The translations under genes and the position numbers were made by a program. A stretch of DNA of 38,048 nt from Desulfobacteraceae bacterium (GTDB taxonomy: Bacteria > Desulfobacterota > Desulfobacteria > Desulfobacterales > RPRI01). Positions 15,270 through 23,729 of the stretch are shown in pieces. The stretch lies in NCBI GenBank assembly GCA_011391695.1, contig JAABQB010000027.1, positions 1 through 38,048 of the forward strand, read 5' to 3'. Position 1 is the first letter of the stretch, and every line of letters begins with the position of its first letter. The notes below the pieces were generated by a model. It was not told the origin of the DNA and ran no database searches. It was given only the letters and a program-made list of their open reading frames with translations.

Positions 15270-16415
15270 TTATCGCCAGTAGCTTCGTCCGACTGCAAAC
15301 ATTGAATCAAAAAGGATAATAAGAAATATACCGCTCACAACTGCCGATGTGGCCGCATTCCCTACTGCATCAGCGCCTCCTCTTGTCTGAAAACCCCTGA
15401 GACATCCAACCCATGAAATAAGGATGGCAAAGATAATGCTTTTGGACATTCCCCAGACAACTTCGAAAAGGGTCAGAACCTTGATAGTCTGGGAGATATA
15501 CGAACTTATTGTCAAGTCAAGAATGAAGACTCCGACAACAAGTCCGCCTGCTATCGCGAATATATTCGAAAAAAGAGTAAGCAGCGGGACTACGATAACA
15601 GACGCCAGTATTCTGGGGATTGCCAGAAAAAGTGTAGGGTCGAAACCCATTACAAAAAGGGCGTCAATCTCTTCGGATATTTTCATGGTTCCAATTTCTG
15701 CCGCAAAAGCCGAACCGGATCTGCCGGCGACAACTATGGCAGTCATAATCGGTCCAAGTTCAGAAACCATTGCAATAGCCACCAGTGAAGCAACATAAAG
15801 ATTTGCTCCAAACTGCTGCAGCTGTAAAGAAGACATGAAAGAAATAACAAGCCCGAGAAGAAAACTGATAAGGGCCACTATGGGAACGGCGTTAACACCG
15901 GTTTTTTCCATGCACAGTATCGTATCGTCAACACGAAGCGACCCGGGATGACGGAATACATGGTAAAATGAAAAAAGAACCGAACCGATGAAAGAAACAA
16001 GAATTTTAAAATTAGAAGCGCTTTTTATTACGGTTTCACCGAATCTTATAACAACCCCGTAAGATTTTTTCGGTTTAGCGGAACCGGGAGATCTATCAAA
16101 ATCCGACTCATTTAAAGAAAGAATGTTTTCTGCCATGTTGCGGGTGTCTGTCATCCCGAATGAACTGTTTTTATTCTTTATTGCTTTTTTTAATTCAATA
16201 AGGAGAATCAGACCGAAATCGTCAATATATGAGACGTCATCAAGATCGGCAGTGAGGGAAGTCAGAGATAATGCATTTATTTCCGGAATTAATTCTTTAA
16301 TAATGCCCGCTGAGGACCTGACATCCAATTTCCCATGAAAATGAACAGTAAAAACACCCGGTTCATTCCCGGAAATGTTGTAGAATTCGGATCTGTTCAG
16401 CTCAGGTTTTTTCAT
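15270..16415 (-). CDS. mlaE: MCE transporter permease with N-terminal STAS domain (MlaE-like)
   Basis: A 381-aa fusion. Residues about 10-105 form a STAS domain (GVFTVHFHGKLDVRSSAG, LTADLDDVSYIDDFGLILLIELKKA). The rest is the MlaE/YrbE permease with 5-6 membrane helices and the family core FAAEIGTMKISEEIDALFVMGFDP. In E. coli the STAS protein is a separate gene (mlaB); here it is fused in front, a common variant in several phyla. I take the ATG at 16415, preceded by AGGG at 7 nt, rather than the in-frame TTG two codons earlier. It is the first gene of the minus-strand operon permease-ATPase-MCE-lipoprotein. Inner membrane. Confidence 0.94.
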   Translation of the reverse strand: MKKPELNRSEFYNISGNEPGVFTVHFHGKLDVRSSAGIIKELIPEINALSLTSLTADLDDVSYIDDFGLILLIELKKAIKNKNSSFGMTDTRNMAENILSLNESDFDRSPGSAKPKKSYGVVIRFGETVIKSASNFKILVSFIGSVLFSFYHVFRHPGSLRVDDTILCMEKTGVNAVPIVALISFLLGLVISFMSSLQLQQFGANLYVASLVAIAMVSELGPIMTAIVVAGRSGSAFAAEIGTMKISEEIDALFVMGFDPTLFLAIPRILASVIVVPLLTLFSNIFAIAGGLVVGVFILDLTISSYISQTIKVLTLFEVVWGMSKSIIFAILISWVGCLRGFQTRGGADAVGNAATSAVVSGIFLIILFDSMFAVGRSYWR

Positions 16416-16460
16416 TATCAAACCCTATGCTTCTGAAAATAAAGGTTTAAACAGCCGGTA

Positions 16461-16658
16461 TCAGATTCTTCGTGAACTGGATATCCCTTCCGATAAAATA
16501 GCCTGTATTCTATTTAACGTAATGCAGGTATCTGAGCATCCCGGAAAATTGATTCTTAGCTGACATTCTCTGCAGGGACTCTTAATCAGGTAGCCAATTT
16601 CAAAGTCAAACCTGTAGTTGATGCGTTCCAGTTTAGGGATATATTCCAAAAGTTCCAA
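16461..16658 (-). CDS. Small Cys-rich protein, unknown
   Basis: A 65-aa frame with four Cys in CRECQLRINFPGCSDTC (CxxC-x8-CxxxC), which could bind zinc or iron. The surrounding text (YIPKLERINYRFDFEIGYLIK) looks protein-like rather than random. The start is unclear. The TTG at 16656-16658 has no well-placed ribosome-binding site. The frame stays open upstream (VCKQELELLEYIPKL), but a good GGAGG sits in front of an ATG followed at once by TAA in another frame, or in front of a GTA in this frame. It could be a gene with a damaged or non-standard start. It lies just upstream of the lipid-transport operon on the same strand. I do not recognise the family. Confidence 0.5.
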   Translation of the reverse strand: MELLEYIPKLERINYRFDFEIGYLIKSPCRECQLRINFPGCSDTCITLNRIQAILSEGISSSRRI

Positions 16659-16715
16659 TTCCTGTTTACAGACCTTTACATAAAACCTCCTTTTGCCCGA
16701 TTACTATAAAGATTT

Positions 16716-16790
16716 GGTCTCTGGTCTCTGGTTTGTCGTTTCTGGTTTTTCTTTTAACCAGAAACCAGGAACTTTAAACCAGGAACCTGA
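16716..16790. repeat. CTGGTTTCTGGT simple repeat with 10-bp hairpin
   Basis: A run of TCTGGT words meets its own complement: GTTTCTGGTT (16738-16747) pairs with AACCAGAAAC (16756-16765) around an 8-nt loop. More AACCAGGAAC words follow. Single words of the same kind precede the octamer repeats near 1005 and 2375. The surrounding gap (16659-16929) shows no gene. Confidence 0.75.
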
Positions 16791-16929
16791 ATCTTTTTTT
16801 AGCCTTCCTTGTACTTGGGCAAAATGAAATGTTCTGCAAAGGTCTTATTCCCTGAACATTTTATTATTGGGAGATGTTCCTTATTTTTGATAAATATCAT
16901 AATGTTGAATACATAACAAGACAAACCTG

Positions 16930-19110
16930 CTATTTTCTCGATAAGAAGCGCTTGTATTCATACATTTTTGCAAAAGCCTTAACCGCACGTTCGGGAGAGG
17001 GATAGAATACTCCTTTAAATGAACAGCCGCCGACCCTGTAAACAGTTTTATCTTTTTCATCGGTAAGCAGGCTTACACCGAACACGGGTTTATTATATTT
17101 TTCCATCAATGTTACAATGTGCTTGATATAATTTTCATCAAAAGCTGTGAGTGTTTTACTGATCGATTCCAGATATTCGGGAGTGTATGTCGGATCAGCG
17201 TCAAGTATCGAATCGACAAGACGTTTCAAGAGTATTCTCCGGCCCAGGATGCCGAGGTTGATTACCGCATCGCAACCCTCCCATTTCAGGAGCTCTTCTA
17301 TTATGGTCATGGGAATAGACGGATCATTTTCTCCAACAATGTCAACCGGATTTGATCTGCTCCAGTAGGGCGGTAGAATTTTGTCCATTAGTTCAATCAT
17401 ATCCTGTGACAGTTCGGATACTTCAAGGCCGTACTGTGAACACAGATCTGAAGTTACGACACCCCATCCTCCGCCGAGAGTCATTATGGCAGCCCGGTTT
17501 CCTTTCGGGAGAGGCAGGGATGAAAATGCTGCAGAAAGGTCAAGCAGATCCATAGGCTGTTCTACCAAAACAATTCCGGCCTGACGGCATACGGCATCAA
17601 ATATCCTGGAATCTGATGTCATTGCGCCGGTATGGCTTGCGGCAGCCCGGTTTCCTGCTTTACTTCTTCCGCCTTTCAGTAAAATAATCGGTTTCTTTTT
17701 CCCAACCCTGCAGGCGCTTTCGAAAAAGCGACGCCCGTTTTTAACGCTTTCCACGTAGAGCATAACAGTTTTTGTTAAATTATCCGCTTCAAAGGCATCT
17801 ATATAATCTTCAATCGTAATCATTGCCTCATTGCCAGAGCCGCAGAATGCCCTGATTCCTATATCCTGCCGTTCCGCAAATGCAAGCAGTTGAGTTCCCA
17901 TATTCCCGGATTGAGCCACAACCGCTGTAGCCCCCGGTCGTGGTCTGACATGACTTCCTGTGCAGTAAAGGTTGATGTGCGGGTTGCATATTCCCATGGT
18001 ATTCGGGCCGAGTATAAGTATTCCGGCATCCTGGGCAGCACTTACAAGGTTTTTTTCAAGTTCTTTTCCTTTTACACCTGTTTCCCCGAATCCGGATGTA
18101 ATAAGCAGCATGTTCCTGATTTTTTTTGCCTTGAAATCGGGAAGCAGATTTATTACCCCTGAAGCAGGGATTGTGACTACCGCAAGATCAACTTTGCCGG
18201 GAATTTCAGTAACGGATTTATAAACCGGCCTGCCTGCTATCGTTCCGCCTTTGGGATTTACCAGGTATATTTCACCTTCGTATCCTCCGCTTATCGTTAA
18301 TGTGAAAAGGGTGTGTCCCCATTTCCCCATTTGCGAGGATGCCCCGACAAAGGCAATTGATCTCGGATAAAAAACAGAGCCGATATCATCGGCAGGGATT
18401 GACGGAAGGAACTCTTTTTTTTCGCTGTCCGGTCCCAATATTATGAGGGCATCAACCGCCTTAAGATTCCCATCCGGCAGGGCAATAAGAGGGTTGATGT
18501 CAATTTCCGCTATTTGCGGTTGCTCAAGCGCAAGGCGTGAAAGGCCTGTAAGCGCTTTAATAATCTGTTTCCGGTTGACTGCATTTTCACCCCTGAATTC
18601 ATTAAGAAGCACTTTTGCTCTTATTTCATCAAGCATCTCCTCCGCATCATTTTCTGTAACGGGAGCAATCCTGAAAGATACATCAGAAAAAGCTTCGGTG
18701 AAGATACCTCCGATTCCGAACATGATTACCGGCCCGAAATGGGGGTCCCTGAACATGCCTGTGACAAATTCCCTTTTACCTTTGAGCTGGGGCTGAACAA
18801 GGAAACCTTCGAGTTTATCCCCGGCCATTTTTTCTATGGTTAAAGCAGCCGCTTTTACCTCTTCGGGATCTTTCAGGTTAAGGTGAACAAGTCCCATTTC
18901 AGTTTTATGCAAAATAGAAGATCCAAGCCCTTTAAGAACAACAGGGAAACCAATGCTTGAAGCCAAAAATACCGCCTCATCGGGAGTTGCTGCTATTTTC
19001 TCTTCAATGACGGGAACATTGTATTCTATGAGAACCTGTTTTGATTCGCTTTCTATAAGAGCATGCTTTTCGTCATTAATATGTTTTCTGATAAGACCTG
19101 TTATATCCAT
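16930..19110 (-). CDS. ADP-forming acetate/acyl-CoA synthetase, fused beta-alpha chains
   Basis: A 726-aa fusion with the beta (ATP-grasp) part first. Residues about 5-230: VLIEYNVPVIEEKIA, PVVLKGLGSSILHKTEMGLV, AEIDINPLIA. Then comes the alpha part with a CoA-binding Rossmann domain (about 245-370: FYPRSIAFVGASSQMGKWG) and the succinyl-CoA-ligase-like region (about 380-700). ASHTGAM holds the conserved His expected to carry the phosphate. NDP-forming acyl-CoA synthetases interconvert acyl-CoA, ADP and phosphate with acid, CoA and ATP, conserving energy in fermenting and aromatic- or fatty-acid-degrading anaerobes. GAGGAG lies before the ATG. The substrate (acetate, phenylacetate, pimelate and so on) is not readable from sequence. 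It stands alone, divergent from ispF across about 250 bp. Confidence 0.93.
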   Translation of the reverse strand: MDITGLIRKHINDEKHALIESESKQVLIEYNVPVIEEKIAATPDEAVFLASSIGFPVVLKGLGSSILHKTEMGLVHLNLKDPEEVKAAALTIEKMAGDKLEGFLVQPQLKGKREFVTGMFRDPHFGPVIMFGIGGIFTEAFSDVSFRIAPVTENDAEEMLDEIRAKVLLNEFRGENAVNRKQIIKALTGLSRLALEQPQIAEIDINPLIALPDGNLKAVDALIILGPDSEKKEFLPSIPADDIGSVFYPRSIAFVGASSQMGKWGHTLFTLTISGGYEGEIYLVNPKGGTIAGRPVYKSVTEIPGKVDLAVVTIPASGVINLLPDFKAKKIRNMLLITSGFGETGVKGKELEKNLVSAAQDAGILILGPNTMGICNPHINLYCTGSHVRPRPGATAVVAQSGNMGTQLLAFAERQDIGIRAFCGSGNEAMITIEDYIDAFEADNLTKTVMLYVESVKNGRRFFESACRVGKKKPIILLKGGRSKAGNRAAASHTGAMTSDSRIFDAVCRQAGIVLVEQPMDLLDLSAAFSSLPLPKGNRAAIMTLGGGWGVVTSDLCSQYGLEVSELSQDMIELMDKILPPYWSRSNPVDIVGENDPSIPMTIIEELLKWEGCDAVINLGILGRRILLKRLVDSILDADPTYTPEYLESISKTLTAFDENYIKHIVTLMEKYNKPVFGVSLLTDEKDKTVYRVGGCSFKGVFYPSPERAVKAFAKMYEYKRFLSRK

Positions 19111-19357
19111 TCATTCTCCTCGATTGATATCCGTATTGAAAACTCCCTTGTGTCCAAAATTTGTTTCCAGATGGACAATATCCATAAAAAGTTGGTTAAA
19201 AATACCATAAGCAGTCTTTTATGCAAATAATTTATTTTATAAAAACTTGTATGTTGCAGATGATTTATTATATTCATTTGAGTGGAAACGGATAAAAAAA
19301 AATGGTATACGTGATTAGCTCGTAAGAGTTTGTCACCATTTATTCAGGAGATAGTTG

Positions 19358-19837
19358 ATGCGTGCAGGTATCGGATATGACGTTCACAGGCTTGTTTGTG
19401 GCCGCAAACTGGTTCTTGGCGGAATTGTCCTCCCTTTTGAAAAAGGTTTGCTCGGCCATTCTGATGCAGATGTTCTTGTTCATGCAATTTGTGATGCTCT
19501 GCTGGGGGCAGCAGGTCTTGGGGATATTGGTATCCATTTCCCGGACACAGATCCAAACTATAAGGACATCAGCAGCCTGAAACTGCTTACAGCGACCTGT
19601 GAAATGTTAAAGAATAGAGGATATGGAATTAACAGCATTGATTCCACGATTTTTGCCGAAAAGCCTTCAATATCTCCCTTCAGGGATAGAATGAGAACAG
19701 AAATAGCCAATGCTGCAGGAATAGATGAGGCGCTTGTTAATATTAAAGCCACAACAACTGAAGGACTCGGGATTATCGGAAAAGAAGAAGGGATTGCTGC
19801 TATGTGTATCGCATTAATAAGTTCTGTCAGAATTTAA
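19358..19837 (+). CDS. ispF: 2-C-methyl-D-erythritol 2,4-cyclodiphosphate synthase
   Basis: IspF makes the cyclic diphosphate intermediate of the MEP isoprenoid pathway. The 159-aa product from the ATG at 19358 (AGGAG 7-8 nt upstream) places the zinc ligands at D8, H10 (GYDVHR) and H42 (HSDADVLVHA), the same numbers as the E. coli enzyme. This supports that start over the in-frame TTG one codon earlier. IKATTTEGLGIIGKEEGIAA near the C terminus is the family signature. The adjacent ispD, often fused or next to it, is not here; instead cysS follows downstream, an ispF-cysS order known in other bacteria. A dispersed repeat separates the two. Confidence 0.97.
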   Translation: MRAGIGYDVHRLVCGRKLVLGGIVLPFEKGLLGHSDADVLVHAICDALLGAAGLGDIGIHFPDTDPNYKDISSLKLLTATCEMLKNRGYGINSIDSTIFAEKPSISPFRDRMRTEIANAAGIDEALVNIKATTTEGLGIIGKEEGIAAMCIALISSVRI

Positions 19838-19840
19838 TCT

Positions 19841-19978
19841 TGATGGAATCGTAAAAACTATATTTTCTCACAAAGGCACTAAGAACACGAAGAAAAAATT
19901 CATTTAATATTAACATGTTAACTTAGTGATCTTTGTGGCTTGGTGTGAGATCCTGGCTTTTTACAAGATCGTCCATCT
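19841..19978. repeat. 135-bp dispersed repeat, copy B
   Basis: TGATGGAATCGTAAAAAC at the left end and TTTTTACAAGATCGTCCATC at the right end form imperfect terminal inverted repeats. The interior (CTCACAAAGGCACTAAGAAC ... GGCTTGGTGTGAGATCC) matches copies A and C. It begins 3 bp after the ispF stop codon and ends about 38 bp before the cysS start. Confidence 0.9.
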
Positions 19979-20015
19979 TAATATAAAAACATTGCGGTTT
20001 GATTGCCGGAGGAAA

Positions 20016-21455
20016 ATGTCGCTTCGTATTTATAATACCCTTGAAAGAAAAAAAGTTCCGTTCGTGCCTGTAAAACCCGGGAAAGTCAGCATGTATGTTT
20101 GCGGGCCCACGGTATATGATTCCTGCCATATCGGGCATGCAAGATCCGTCATTGTTTTCGATGTTATTTTGAAATACCTGAAAGCAGCCGGGTTTGATGT
20201 GACTTATGTCAGAAATTTTACAGATGTTGACGACAAGATCATAAACCGCGCCGGTCAGCTTGGAGTTGAAACATCTGAAGTTGCGGAAAAATACATAAAG
20301 GAATTCTATGAAGATATGGATGCCTTAAACATTGAAAGGGCAACCGTAGAGCCGCGGGCAACCGAGCACATAGACAGAATTGTAGCTCTTATTGAAAAGC
20401 TGCTGGAAAAAGGGATGGCATACAGAATAAACGGAGATATATTTTATTCTGTCGAAAAATTTGAAAATTACGGAAAACTTTCCGGGCGAAGACTTGAAGA
20501 GATGGAAGCCGGCTCAAGAGTTGATATAGATGAAAGAAAAAAGAATCCCTTTGATTTTGCCCTTTGGAAATCGTTAAAACCAGGCGAACCTGCCTGGGAC
20601 AGTCCCTGGGGAAAGGGGAGACCCGGCTGGCATATTGAGTGCTCGGCCATGAGCAGCGCGTACCTGGGGGAAACATTTGATATTCATGGAGGAGGCAGGG
20701 ATCTTGTCTTTCCACATCATGAAAACGAGATTGCCCAATCCGAGGGAGCAACAGGAAAACCTTTTGCAAAATACTGGATTCACAACGGATTTGTAAACAT
20801 AAATCATGAGAAGATGTCAAAGTCTCTCGGTAATTTTCTTCTGATTAAGGATATACTTAAATCATACCATCCGGATTCTGTCCGGCTCTTTTTATTGTCC
20901 AATCATTACAGGAGCCCTATCGATTATACAAACAAGGCGATGGATGAATCCGATGCGGGTCTTGATAAAATTTACTCCCTGATAAAACGGGTGGAGGAAA
21001 ATCCGGGCTTTGAATCAAAAGAGGTTCAAAATGAACCGGGAGATTACTGGAAACAGTTTTGCGAGGCTATGGACGATGATTTTAATACAGCGAAGGGCGT
21101 TGGAATTATTTTCGACTCTGTCCGGCATGTGAATCGTCTGATGGACGAAAACAGCGGAATCATTCCGGGAGATGTTAAAATCATTATTGGTAAAATCCAT
21201 GCCGACATCCTCAAAACAGGGAAAGTCTTGGGTATATTATCAGAGTCTGTCGGAACATATTTTGAAAGAAAGAAAACAAATTTTCTAGAAAATAAAGCGA
21301 TTGATCCTTCCATGATTGACTCTCTGGTGAAGGAGCGTTTCGAAGCAAGAAAAGCAAAGGACTGGAAGAAGGCTGATGAGATAAGAAAGAAACTTTCGGA
21401 TATGGGTGTTTTGATCGAGGATAGAGCTGACGGAACCATCTGGAAGTTCAACTGA
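20016..21455 (+). CDS. cysS: Cysteinyl-tRNA synthetase
   Basis: Charges tRNA-Cys. The true start is the ATG at 20016 (MSLRIYNTLERKKVPF), with GGAGG 3-4 nt upstream; the longer open frame is only translation of the upstream repeat. It gives 479 aa, near the usual ~460-480. Class I motifs are HIGH (YDSCHIGHARS) and KMSKS (NHEKMSKSLGNF). The zinc ligands are visible: Cys of MYVCGPTVYD, Cys of WHIECSAMS, and His/Glu of FPHHENEIAQSE. The C-terminal helical region ends with EARKAKDWKKADEIRKKL. It probably shares a transcript with ispF, though the repeat lies between. Nothing unusual in the protein. Confidence 0.97.
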   Translation: MSLRIYNTLERKKVPFVPVKPGKVSMYVCGPTVYDSCHIGHARSVIVFDVILKYLKAAGFDVTYVRNFTDVDDKIINRAGQLGVETSEVAEKYIKEFYEDMDALNIERATVEPRATEHIDRIVALIEKLLEKGMAYRINGDIFYSVEKFENYGKLSGRRLEEMEAGSRVDIDERKKNPFDFALWKSLKPGEPAWDSPWGKGRPGWHIECSAMSSAYLGETFDIHGGGRDLVFPHHENEIAQSEGATGKPFAKYWIHNGFVNINHEKMSKSLGNFLLIKDILKSYHPDSVRLFLLSNHYRSPIDYTNKAMDESDAGLDKIYSLIKRVEENPGFESKEVQNEPGDYWKQFCEAMDDDFNTAKGVGIIFDSVRHVNRLMDENSGIIPGDVKIIIGKIHADILKTGKVLGILSESVGTYFERKKTNFLENKAIDPSMIDSLVKERFEARKAKDWKKADEIRKKLSDMGVLIEDRADGTIWKFN

Positions 21456-21537
21456 CGGCTTTGTGAAAAGTCCCTCTGCTGTGTTGCATAATATGAGCCA
21501 ATTTAAAAACAGCGTCCAAAATAAATAGTCATAATCC

Positions 21538-21600
21538 GTCATTCCCGCGAAAGCGGGAATCCAAAAATAACTCTGGATTCCGGGTCAAGCCCGGAATGAC
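21538..21600. repeat. GTCATTCCCG-type double hairpin
   Basis: GTCATTCCCGCGAAAGCGGG begins the unit, continuing AATCCA ... TGGATTCCGGGTC and closing AAGCCCGGAATGAC. The outer arms GTCATTCC/GGAATGAC and inner CCCGC/GCGGG and CCGGG/CCCGG pair. A widespread intergenic repeat type; half copies occur at 34462-34489 and 36394-36413. It lies between cysS and uvrB. Confidence 0.85.
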
Positions 21601-21662
21601 AAGCAATGTTGACGTGTACAACTAATTATGTCGTTATGCATAGATTTAAACGAATTATTTTC

Positions 21663-21680
21663 ACTTGAACCCTCGAACCC
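21663..21680. repeat. TTGAACCC-type octamers at uvrB start
   Basis: ACTTGAACCCTCGAACCC ends 9 bp before the uvrB ATG, occupying the place where a ribosome-binding site would be expected. Confidence 0.7.
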
Positions 21681-21689
21681 TATAATATT

Positions 21690-23681
21690 ATGCCCAACTT
21701 CAAGATAGTATCCGATTATTCCCCTAAAGGTGATCAGCCAAAGGCAATAGAAGTTTTATCATCCGGAATAACATCAGGGAAAAAGCACCAGGTGCTTCTT
21801 GGCGTTACAGGGTCGGGGAAAACATTTACCATGGCCAATGTAATTGCAAATGTTGATAAACCGACTCTTGTTCTTGCCCCTAATAAAACACTGGCAGCAC
21901 AATTATACAGCGAATTCAGATCCCTCTTCCCGGAAAGCGCCGTGGAATATTTCGTCAGCTATTATGATTACTACCAGCCGGAAGCATATATCCCTTCAAG
22001 CGATACTTATATCCAGAAAGACTCGTCAATTAATGACATGATAGACAAGTTAAGACATTCCGCGACAAGATCTGTTCTTACACGCAGGGATGTTATTGTG
22101 GTTGCAAGCGTTTCATGTATTTTCGGACTTGGCGCTCCAGAAGATTATCTCGCTATGAGGGTCGATATTAACAAAAACATGGAGCTTGACCGGGACAAAT
22201 TTCTTCACGATCTTGTTTCCATGCATTATGAACGAAATGACATTGATTTTTTCAGGGGAAGCTTCAGGGTCAGGGGCGACAGAGTGGAGATTTTTCCGGC
22301 TTATGAAGAAGATAAAGCCGTCCGCGTAAATTTTTTCGGAGATGAGGTTGAGAGCATATCGGAAATAGATCCACTTAAGGGATCGGTTCTTAATAAATTA
22401 AACGGCACAACCATTTTCCCTGCAAGTCATTATGTTACACAGAAAATGACTCTCCAGAGGGCCATTGAGACTATTTTGCCGGAGCTGAAAGAGAGAATAG
22501 CGTATTTCAGAAATGAGAATAAATACATTGAAGCACAAAGGATAGAAGAGAGAACTCATTTCGACATCGAGATGATGCAGGAGATTGGGTACTGCAACGG
22601 GATAGAAAACTATTCACGCCATTTGACGGGAAGGGCGCCCGGTGAGCCGCCACCGACCCTTCTCGATTATTTTCCATCCGATTTCCTGTTGTTTATCGAT
22701 GAAAGCCATATTTCCGTTCCGCAGCTTCACGGAATGTATAAAGGCGACAGATCGAGAAAAGAGACACTCATAAATTTCGGGTTCAGGCTTCCGTCGGCTC
22801 TTGACAACAGGCCTCTTAAATTTGAGGAATTTGAATCAAGAGTTTCTCAAGCGATATATGTATCTGCCACTCCGGCTGATTTTGAGCTTGAAAAGGGAAA
22901 GGACTCTCTTGTTCAGCTTATCGTCAGACCGACCGGACTTGTTGATCCTCCTATTGCAATAAGGAGGGCGGAAAATCAGGTCGACGATCTTTATGAGGAG
23001 ATAGTCTCCTGTACAAAGAAAAACGAGAGGGTCCTTGTCACTACTCTTACAAAACGAATGGCAGAGGATCTGACCGAATATTATTCGGATCTGGGAATAA
23101 AAGTCAGTTATCTTCACTCGGACATAGGAACCCTGGAAAGGATGGAAATCATCCATGATCTCAGGACGGGCAAGTTCGATGTTCTTGTGGGAATAAATCT
23201 TTTGAGAGAAGGTCTTGATATCCCGGAAGTTTCTCTTGTTGCGGTGCTTGACGCGGATAAAGAAGGCTTCCTTCGTTCGGCAAGAGCGCTCATACAGACG
23301 TGCGGACGGGCTGCGAGAAATATTAACGGTAAGATAATAATGTATTGCGATACCGTTACGAATTCAATGCGGAATGCTATAGACGAGACCAATAGGAGAA
23401 GAAATATCCAGGAATCGTTTAATAAAAAATATAATATCACACCGGCAGGTATCGAGAAAGCGATTACACATGTATTTGAGCAGGTTTCGGAATCACCCAC
23501 GGTATCGGATAAGGTATCTGAAACCATATCCAGATATCGTTCTCTCGATAATCTCGATGAGATTATTTCAAATCTTGAAAAAGAGATGGAAAGTGCGGCC
23601 CGTGAACTTGAATTTGAAAAAGCGGCCGAGCTGAGAGACAGGATCAGGGATATCAAGCAAAAGATAATTTTTGAATACTGA
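21690..23681 (+). CDS. uvrB: Excinuclease ABC subunit B
   Basis: UvrB verifies DNA damage delivered by UvrA and recruits UvrC for incision. The 663-aa protein has Walker [16 protein letters not shown], the DNA-clamping beta-hairpin ([18 protein letters not shown]), the DEAD-like [18 protein letters not shown], helicase motifs V-VI ([31 protein letters not shown]) and a C-terminal UVR domain ([19 protein letters not shown]) that contacts UvrC. Length is normal. No Shine-Dalgarno is visible: an octamer repeat and TATAATATT precede the ATG directly, so initiation may be weak or leaderless. No LexA-like box was seen. uvrC follows after 48 bp, an uncommon direct uvrB-uvrC pairing in one transcription unit. 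Confidence 0.97.
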   Translation: MPNFKIVSDYSPKGDQPKAIEVLSSGITSGKKHQVLLGVTGSGKTFTMANVIANVDKPTLVLAPNKTLAAQLYSEFRSLFPESAVEYFVSYYDYYQPEAYIPSSDTYIQKDSSINDMIDKLRHSATRSVLTRRDVIVVASVSCIFGLGAPEDYLAMRVDINKNMELDRDKFLHDLVSMHYERNDIDFFRGSFRVRGDRVEIFPAYEEDKAVRVNFFGDEVESISEIDPLKGSVLNKLNGTTIFPASHYVTQKMTLQRAIETILPELKERIAYFRNENKYIEAQRIEERTHFDIEMMQEIGYCNGIENYSRHLTGRAPGEPPPTLLDYFPSDFLLFIDESHISVPQLHGMYKGDRSRKETLINFGFRLPSALDNRPLKFEEFESRVSQAIYVSATPADFELEKGKDSLVQLIVRPTGLVDPPIAIRRAENQVDDLYEEIVSCTKKNERVLVTTLTKRMAEDLTEYYSDLGIKVSYLHSDIGTLERMEIIHDLRTGKFDVLVGINLLREGLDIPEVSLVAVLDADKEGFLRSARALIQTCGRAARNINGKIIMYCDTVTNSMRNAIDETNRRRNIQESFNKKYNITPAGIEKAITHVFEQVSESPTVSDKVSETISRYRSLDNLDEIISNLEKEMESAARELEFEKAAELRDRIRDIKQKIIFEY

Positions 23682-23729
23682 CGGCTTTTTACTTTGCCGT
23701 CCGAAGAATCTTCAAATTCAAGGGTTCAT

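Noticed and set aside
20389-20820. 143-aa minus-strand frame opposite cysS
   Set aside because: Antisense shadow of a well-conserved gene; no ribosome-binding site or motif.
21600-21690. LexA/SOS box before uvrB
   Set aside because: No convincing palindromic SOS operator seen; only repeats.
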